Shown here: piece after piece, positions 58,619-64,000 of the stretch
How the letters are laid out: every line of letters begins with the position of its first letter
Numbering within the stretch: the first letter of the stretch is position 1
Source: Paraconiothyrium sp. Pb-2020
Taxonomy: Eukaryota > Ascomycota > Dothideomycetes > Pleosporales > Didymosphaeriaceae
Assembly: GCA_022419385.1 (NCBI GenBank)
Contig: JAJUBI010000004.1
Span: forward strand, 4,383,286-4,447,285
Direction of reading: 5' to 3'
Length of the DNA stretch: 64,000 nucleotides
Made by a program: the position numbers and the translations under genes
The notes under the pieces: model-generated
The model's input: only the letters and a program-made list of their open reading frames with translations
The model's database searches: none
Told to the model about the DNA's origin: nothing

Positions 58619-59443
58619 TTACCTCATATCTTCAAGCAGCGGCCGCGCCTTTCGTACAGTCAACTCCTCGATATCCTGTTTCTTCTGAGAGGTGTCGTCC
58701 TTCAACTTTGTCCCCTGGAACACGATGGTCAAAACACCGCCTAGCACACCCTCTCGTTTGATTTCTCCAGCGCCCCTACATTCGGCCGCAGCATCAGTCA
58801 CAGCTTTTAGAACGGCCTCGGCCTCGGCTTCAGTTGCCTTCTTTCCTCTCCTCTTCGGTCCAAGCAGAACCTCCACCTTCTTTCCTTCCTTCAAGAACCC
58901 CTTCAACTTCTCTAGCCTATGCTTTAAGTCTCCTCCTGCAATGGCCCAATTCAATTCCAAATTCTTTGTACTCGGGCCCTTCTCGAGTCTTCTTGCGATT
59001 TCAATCTTCTTGTTATATTGGTTTCGAAGTTCCATCTTGGAGATGATCTTGCATGTAGGGAGATGCTCCGGGTCTTGCTCACCAGATTCGATCTTGCGAC
59101 CGTCAGAGATGAGAAGGAGGTGATGTGTTACGCGGTTGAATTTGCGCATCGCATCATTGTAATAGACGTTGGGTATGAAGTTGCCTCTCTCATCAATGAG
59201 ATTAATTATGTCTGCTTGGATAGCATTGTCGAATGTGTACATATCGGAGATAGCTTGACGTTTTACGGGCGCTTTTCTTGGACCGCCAATCTTTGTGCGT
59301 ACGGTAGTGACTGGGAGCAGTGGTGCATTTCGGGAGAATGTGGGCGCATATTGACGAGGGACTTGGAGACGAGGAGCGAGATTTGGTGCGACGAAGACGC
59401 GGTAGAGGGCACGCGAGGTGCTGGACAGGTGGTAGGGCGACAT
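58619..59443 (-). CDS. AIM23: Mitochondrial translation initiation factor 3
   Basis: A single exon. The start at 59443 gives 274 aa and a classical matrix-targeting N-terminus (MSPYHLSSTSRALYRV, basic and Ser-rich); the frame stays open to an ATG at 59578 that would add 45 residues. The IF3 N-domain is visible (about residues 70-140 from the chosen start: FDNAIQADIINLIDERGNF). A basic linker with KIEIARRLEKG follows, then the C-domain (GGDLKHRLEKLKGFLKEGKKVEVLL and after). It dissociates mitoribosomal subunits and proofreads initiation in the matrix. The yeast orthologue is Aim23. It shares a short divergent promoter with ATG16. Confidence 0.9.
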   Translation of the reverse strand: MSPYHLSSTSRALYRVFVAPNLAPRLQVPRQYAPTFSRNAPLLPVTTVRTKIGGPRKAPVKRQAISDMYTFDNAIQADIINLIDERGNFIPNVYYNDAMRKFNRVTHHLLLISDGRKIESGEQDPEHLPTCKIISKMELRNQYNKKIEIARRLEKGPSTKNLELNWAIAGGDLKHRLEKLKGFLKEGKKVEVLLGPKRRGKKATEAEAEAVLKAVTDAAAECRGAGEIKREGVLGGVLTIVFQGTKLKDDTSQKKQDIEELTVRKARPLLEDMR

Positions 59444-59748
59444 GTTCGTAAGGCTCAAAGTACCATGAAAGGAATGACTGGACGATAGGGAACGCGAGCA
59501 AGACCAGATGCTGGCAGTGGTTGAATTGGACATTGCAAGCTTCGATACACAAATGTCGAAGCTTTCGGGAAGACGCACGGACGTCGGGCAAGCGTGACAC
59601 CTCCGAGACGCCCCGCCATTCCGCTTTCACAGCTTCATGGCTCGCGCAGGGAAGCTGCAGCCTTGCTGTACATAGACCACACCATGCACCGGGAACATAT
59701 AGAGGTGGACATATTGATTCTCGAGGCCAACCACATTCACTTACCGCC
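59444..59748. promoter_or_regulatory. Divergent promoter, mitochondrial IF3 / ATG16
   Basis: 305 bp lie between the chosen IF3 start (-) and the ATG16 start (+), shrinking to 170 bp if IF3 starts at 59578. No TATA box is seen. Confidence 0.5.
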
Positions 59749-60507
59749 ATGACAACACCCACTGCAACTCTTTCGAAAGCCCCGCCACGCGACCCAATGG
59801 AGGTGTACCTGAAAAGCCTCGAGATCCGTGACAGGCGCGAGAGGAAGCACGAGAAATACATCAATATCAGTAAGTTTATATGAAAATCTCTAATTCCTCA
59901 AACAATGTACGGGTGCTAACCCGTCGCAGTCACCGACTTCGCCGACAAAGCAGCCGCGAAAGAGAAGGAGCGTCTTATCGCCGAGCGAGAGGCCTCCGAG
60001 AGCGTTCCAAAAGATGGCCCCGAAGCTGGCCCATCCGAAACCAAGCCTCGTTCCAATTGGCGATACTACGGAGGCAAATCATCTCCTACGCCTTCACCTG
60101 CACCCGCGGACCCAGCGCATATAACCCAGCTCCGCGCCGACCTCGCAGCTTCCAACAAGATCCGTTTAGAGCAGGAAGATCGGTTAAAAGTTATCAGCAG
60201 GAAGAACAGGGAACTGGAACTCGCGACTGCTGAACAAGCTCGACGGATCGAGGTGCTGGAGAAGAAAAACAAACTGCTCGAGACAAGGATCAAGGACACG
60301 ACAGAGGAGCTGAAGGGCCAGAGACAGTTGGCGGAGGGAGCGCAAGACGAAATGTTAGTGATGCAGATGGAGGTCACTGCGAAGGATAAGGACTTGAAGA
60401 AGGCGGAAGCGGATGTGCAAATGCTGACGGAGAGGTGGATGGCGGAGAAGCGAGAGGATGCTCGGAAGATGAATGAGGCGATGGAGAAGGGTCAGAAGAA
60501 GCGGTAG
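59749..60507 (+). CDS. ATG16: Autophagy protein Atg16
   Basis: Two exons, 59749-59869 and 59930-60507 (60-nt phase-1 intron with GCTAAC branch), giving 232 aa. The N-terminal Atg5-binding helix lies at about residues 15-40 (DPMEVYLKSLEIRDRRERK), followed by a Pro/Ser-rich linker with NWRYYGGKSS. A continuous coiled coil runs over about 110-225 (NRELELATAEQARRIEVLEK and onward) and should mediate homodimerisation. Atg16 forms the Atg12-Atg5-Atg16 complex that directs Atg8 lipidation at the phagophore. There are no C-terminal WD repeats, as expected in fungi. Length fits filamentous-fungal Atg16. Confidence 0.92.
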
Positions 60508-60894
60508 GCTCGCGAGACGATCCCAGTCTTGATGGCTTTTCTAGATAGCAAGCATCGCTATGAAGAGGGCTCGAGGGACTCGTCTAGTAATACAAATATG
60601 AAAGATAGATGTTGTTTGGAGAGCCGGATATGCTTCGTGATTAAAGGCTGGATGTCTGCCATGGTTCTTCCAAGCTGAACGGCGACTATTGTTTCCCGAA
60701 ACTCATGCCGCAGTGCTCGCATCTTGAGTTTAAAAGTAAAGATTCACGATTGTTAGATGCTCAATTTAGTTGTCACCGTCGCCCCGCGCTGGTGCCTGGT
60801 CTTGGCATGAAGCTCCCCGCGATACCTCAAGCTCCAGTACCTTCTTCCAGGCACAACACTTGACCACTATCTAACCCTCACACCCACCGCAAAG
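60508..60894. other. Intergenic region ATG16 to CSN5
   Basis: 387 bases on the same strand: 3' flank of ATG16 and promoter of CSN5. No gene. Confidence 0.5.
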
Positions 60895-62024
60895 ATGGGC
60901 ACCGCTCTCAAGATATGGGGTAAGCTCACACATCTGACAATGCTTTCCAAGCCTGCGGATTCCGACCCTACCCCGCCACACCATCTAACACCACACCAGA
61001 GCTCGAGAACTCCATCAAACTCGTCGACCCTACCAAAGACGCCCTCTACAGCTACTCCGCCGAAGAACAAAAAGCAGTGAATAACGCAAAGCCATGGCGC
61101 ACCGATCCACATCACTTCACCTCCGTCCGCATCTCCGCCGTCGCGCTCCTCAAGATGGTCATGCACGCCCGCAGCGGCGGCTCCCTCGAAGTCATGGGGC
61201 TCATGCTCGGTAAAATAGAAGCGCACACCTTTGTCGTGACAGATGCGTTCCGGCTCCCTGTAGAAGGCACAGAGACCCGCGTCAATGCCCAGGACGAGGC
61301 GAACGAGTACATGGTTGAATTCCTCACACGAAGTCGAGAAGGCGGAGGACAGCCTGAGAACGCTGTGGGGTGGTATCACAGTCATCCCGGTTACGGGTGC
61401 TGGCTGAGCGGTATAGACGTCAACACGCAGAAGACGCAGCAGACCTTTCAAGATCCGTTCGTTGCGGTCGTCATTGATCCTGACCGCACCGTCTCAGCCG
61501 GCAAAGTGGAGATTGGCGCGTTCAGAACCTTTCCAGATAACTACATACAAGAGAAGGAGAAGTCTGCAGGCAAGAGCGGAGGGGGCGGTACCGATGCGGA
61601 TGGGTTTCAGACAATTCCGCTGGGGAAGATCGAAGACTTTGGCGCGCATGCGAATCACTACTACCCGCTCAACGTGAGTCACTACAAGTCGTCGCTCGAT
61701 GCGAAGCTGTTGGATAGTTTGTGGAACAAGTACTGGGTCGGCACGCTATCCTCGAGCCCGCTCATCTCGAATCGCGAGTATGGCACCAAGCAGATCTCGG
61801 ACCTTGCACGCAAAGTCCAACAAGAGACGGCCAGCATAAAGCGGAAGGGCACCTTTGGCGGTCCCGATGCTAAGGGTCAATTGGGCAAGCTGGGGGCCGC
61901 CGGCGGCAAGATTGCACGAGAGGAGGAGATTGGTCTTCTTAGTGCGAAGGTCAAGGAAAAGGTGTTCGGCATTGGCGGTGTGGAGGAAGTTCCGGTTGGC
62001 AACGAGGTGGAAATGAAGAGCTGA
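60895..62024 (+). CDS. CSN5: COP9 signalosome subunit 5 (deneddylase)
   Basis: Two exons, 60895-60919 and 61000-62024 (80-nt phase-1 intron), giving 349 aa. The splice produces MGTALKIWELENSI, the conserved family start. The MPN+/JAMM zinc protease site is intact: Glu72 (GGSLEVMGL), His135 and His137 (WYHSHPGYG) and Asp148 (WLSGID), at offsets matching other Csn5 proteins. It removes NEDD8 from cullins within the COP9 signalosome and, in filamentous fungi, links protein turnover to development and secondary metabolism. A Gly/Ser-rich insertion (KSAGKSGGGG) lies in the second half. The gene is complete. Confidence 0.97.
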
Positions 62025-62393
62025 ACGGGAAAGGGGCGCGTGTCCGTGTATCACGGAATGCATGGATGGCCACGGTATGAAATTTGAGCAAAGGCATTGC
62101 TTGGTGTTAGGGCGCAATAGAAGGCGTAAACCTCGGAAATGATACGGCGTTTACATTCGTATGGTAGGGTGGTCTCGCACGCATGCTCACGAAGCATCTT
62201 ATAGATACGGAATGGCAACCATTGAAGTCGAAGTCGAAGGCGCGGATATATTGTGAAGAAGCTACAAGTCCACAAACCCATATCCTACATGCAGTATTCC
62301 TTTCTATGCACAGACATGCCGTACAATAATGATACATATAACAAATCGCCTTTGCTTCCACGCGAGCGATCCCCTCTTCTTTCTTCACTGCTC
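62025..62393. other. Intergenic region between convergent genes
   Basis: 369 bases of 3' flanks of CSN5 (+) and uL4m (-). No gene. Confidence 0.5.
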
Positions 62394-64000
62394 TCATTGC
62401 TTCTTCGCCTGCTGGGCCTCCTTCTCCACCGCTGCCTCCGCTTGCCTCAGTTCCTCCTCGCTGAACTCAGTCTCTTCTGGTATCTCTTCTGGCCTAGCCC
62501 TCAACTCATCCAGCTGCGCCTGCAGCTTCTTAGCCTCTTTTCTATATTTCTTTGCTCCCGCATCGTCTCCGTCATTCTGAAGAGCATCCGCCCTTATTGT
62601 CGCAAGGTTCGCCTTCGTCTTCAGCAGCTCTTCCTCTGCAAGTTCAACGTCTGTTCTGCAATCACCAGCAAGCATCTCCATCTCTTGCGCCTTCTCCTCC
62701 TCGCCCCTGAAGCGGAACGCATCGCGGCGATGTTCAGCCGCTTGAGCGGCTAGCTCAACTTCCTGGAAGTTCCTCTCGTCGAGCGCGAGTTGTGCTTCCG
62801 CGGCGTCGATGTAAGCTTGGTCAATCGCAGGGTCGGTTTCCTTTAGCTCGGTAATAGCGTTCTCCTTCTGTTCCTGGATGTGTCGAAGTGATGCGGCGGT
62901 GGGGAGCTGCGCACGATGGAGGTCCTTTGCTTCGGCGAGGAGCTCAAAGGCGGAGATGGTGAGTTTCGATTTCTCAGGGTCGGAAGCAGGGAGAGATTCT
63001 GCGTGCTGCCAGCGCTGGTAGGCTGTGGATTCGTATGCTTCTGCGCGAATGGCTTCACGCTCGGCGGGTGGTGCGGTCATCAGTGAGCGGAATTGGGACC
63101 AGCCTGGCATGAAATCGTAGGATTTGGGTGCCTTGGGTTCGCGCTGGAGTTCGCTCGGAATTGGGAGAGATTGCAGATCGGATCTGTGGCTGTTGAAAAT
63201 CTTCCAGAGGGCCTGGCGTTCGATGATGATGCGCTGGAGTTCCAGGAGGTCCTTTACATCCACCAAATCCCAAGTCAGGGCCTGTCTCCCGCGGTCCATC
63301 TTATCAAGCGCCTGTTCTAGGAATGGGCGGTCATCCGATGTGACCAGCAGACTCCGTCCCTTGCCTCTTTCTCGCTCGTGCAGCTCGAAGATATGGTTCA
63401 ATAATCGTTCTGATGGGCTTTCCAATTCAATGGCATTATCTACGATGATAAGCTCGCCCTTTCGCCAACGGTACGAGAGAGCTGTTCGCCATGCTAGATC
63501 GTAGACTTTTTGTGGAAGTTCTGTGGAGAAGTCGCGGTGTCGAGGACCGTGCGATAGACCTCCTCCCCTTAACATTGGCGACTTTTTGTCACCCAGACGC
63601 GCTCTTCCAGATCCCTTCTGCGGTCGAATCTTCTTTGCAGAGCCTCGCACCTCATAACGAGTCTTCTTATGGGCGGTACCTAACCGTGTCATGTCCCCCT
63701 CGTACACCACTGCGCGGTGGAGGATGTCTCTACGGGTGGGAAGATTGAGGTAGTTTGCAGGATAGCTTTGGAGGCGGAGGGGCTCGAGCGACGGAAACTT
63801 GTGGATGGTAGCGAGCACAGTTTGCTCCTCGAAGGGCTTGACGGGAACGTATCCATCGGCGGATGTGGTTATTGAGGATACGGCGGCCTGCGAAGATGTC
63901 GACGTCGTTATTGAGCGCGCAAAGGAGGTAGACAATGGTTTCTAAAGCGGTTAGTTTACGACTGTCATAGAACAAGATCAAACTAACGGTAACAGCTTCA
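62394..64000 (-). CDS. YML6: Mitochondrial ribosomal protein uL4m with long C-terminal extension, 5' end outside window
   Basis: The main exon spans 63941-62394. A 45-nt intron (63986/63987-63942, donor GTTAGT, branch CTAAC, acceptor TTTAG) joins it in phase 0 to an upstream exon of which only 13 nt are visible (64000-63988). The uL4 core occupies roughly the first 260 visible residues: GTAHKKTRYEVRGSAKKIRPQKGSGRAR region (key basic loop GSGRARLGDKKSP), GPRHRDFSTELP, and LLVTSDDRPFLE. The remaining about 250 residues are a Glu/Ala/Gln-rich helical extension (for example LDERNFQEVELAAQAAEHRR) with TPR-like and coiled-coil character. Such a tail is absent from bacterial L4. It acts in the large mitoribosomal subunit around the exit tunnel. 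Confidence 0.9.

Noticed and set aside
59202..59864. 220-codon minus-strand frame spanning the IF3/ATG16 promoter
   Set aside because: It overlaps the ends of both real genes and is a Cys/Ser/Arg-rich chance frame.
1..64000. tRNA genes, rRNA, CRISPR arrays, transposases or terminal inverted repeats
   Set aside because: I looked for T-loop-like GTTCGA contexts, regularly spaced repeats with spacers, and transposase motifs and found none that held up; a tRNA or repeat search program would be decisive.

Overview
The window is nuclear DNA of a filamentous ascomycete (Pezizomycotina), most likely a dothideomycete. The gene models show this: introns of about 43-145 nt with GTRNGT-like donors, CTAAC-type branch sites and C/TAG acceptors, roughly one gene per 2.8 kb, and typical fungal families (Zn2Cys6 regulator, DUF1749 hydrolase, AsaB-like oxygenase, melanin-type SDR). 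The species cannot be named from sequence alone. All exon junctions were called by eye from frame continuity and splice signals; no transcript or alignment was available.

Layout: (1) 1-2456, the 3' part of a five-exon gene for an unrecognised membrane/secreted-type protein. (2) 2457-8633, a 6.2 kb tract with no convincing gene. (3) 8634-14924, two structural/low-complexity proteins, the second followed by a 22-bp minisatellite. (4) 15455-21856, an enzyme block: hydroxynaphthalene-reductase-like SDR, SurE-type nucleotidase, a secreted FAD oxidoreductase and a Kelch-like single-exon protein with a TATA box. (5) 22750-31778, the giant bridge-like lipid-transfer protein gene FMP27/Hob (four exons, about 2961 aa). 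(6) 32135-41237, DUF1749/SidJ-type hydrolase, the U4/snoRNP protein Snu13, a type-I membrane protein, an unknown proline/serine-rich protein and the mitotic B-type cyclin. (7) 43901-52481, a Zn2Cys6 protein with a ubiquitin-like N-terminal region, a proline-rich transglutaminase-fold protein and the decapping enhancer Edc3. (8) 53632-58058, an accessory-looking trio: M20-family amidohydrolase divergent from an AsaB-like oxygenase, followed by an isopenicillin-N-synthase-like 2OG-Fe(II) oxygenase. (9) 58619-64000, housekeeping genes: mitochondrial IF3 head-to-head with ATG16, COP9 subunit CSN5, and mitochondrial ribosomal protein uL4m, which runs off the right edge and carries a long C-terminal extension.

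Most genes are unlinked housekeeping functions (mRNA decay, splicing, cell cycle, autophagy, neddylation control, mitochondrial translation). Only 53.6-58.1 kb, and more weakly 15.5-21.9 kb, look like accessory metabolism. No transposase, CRISPR, rRNA or tRNA gene was seen.
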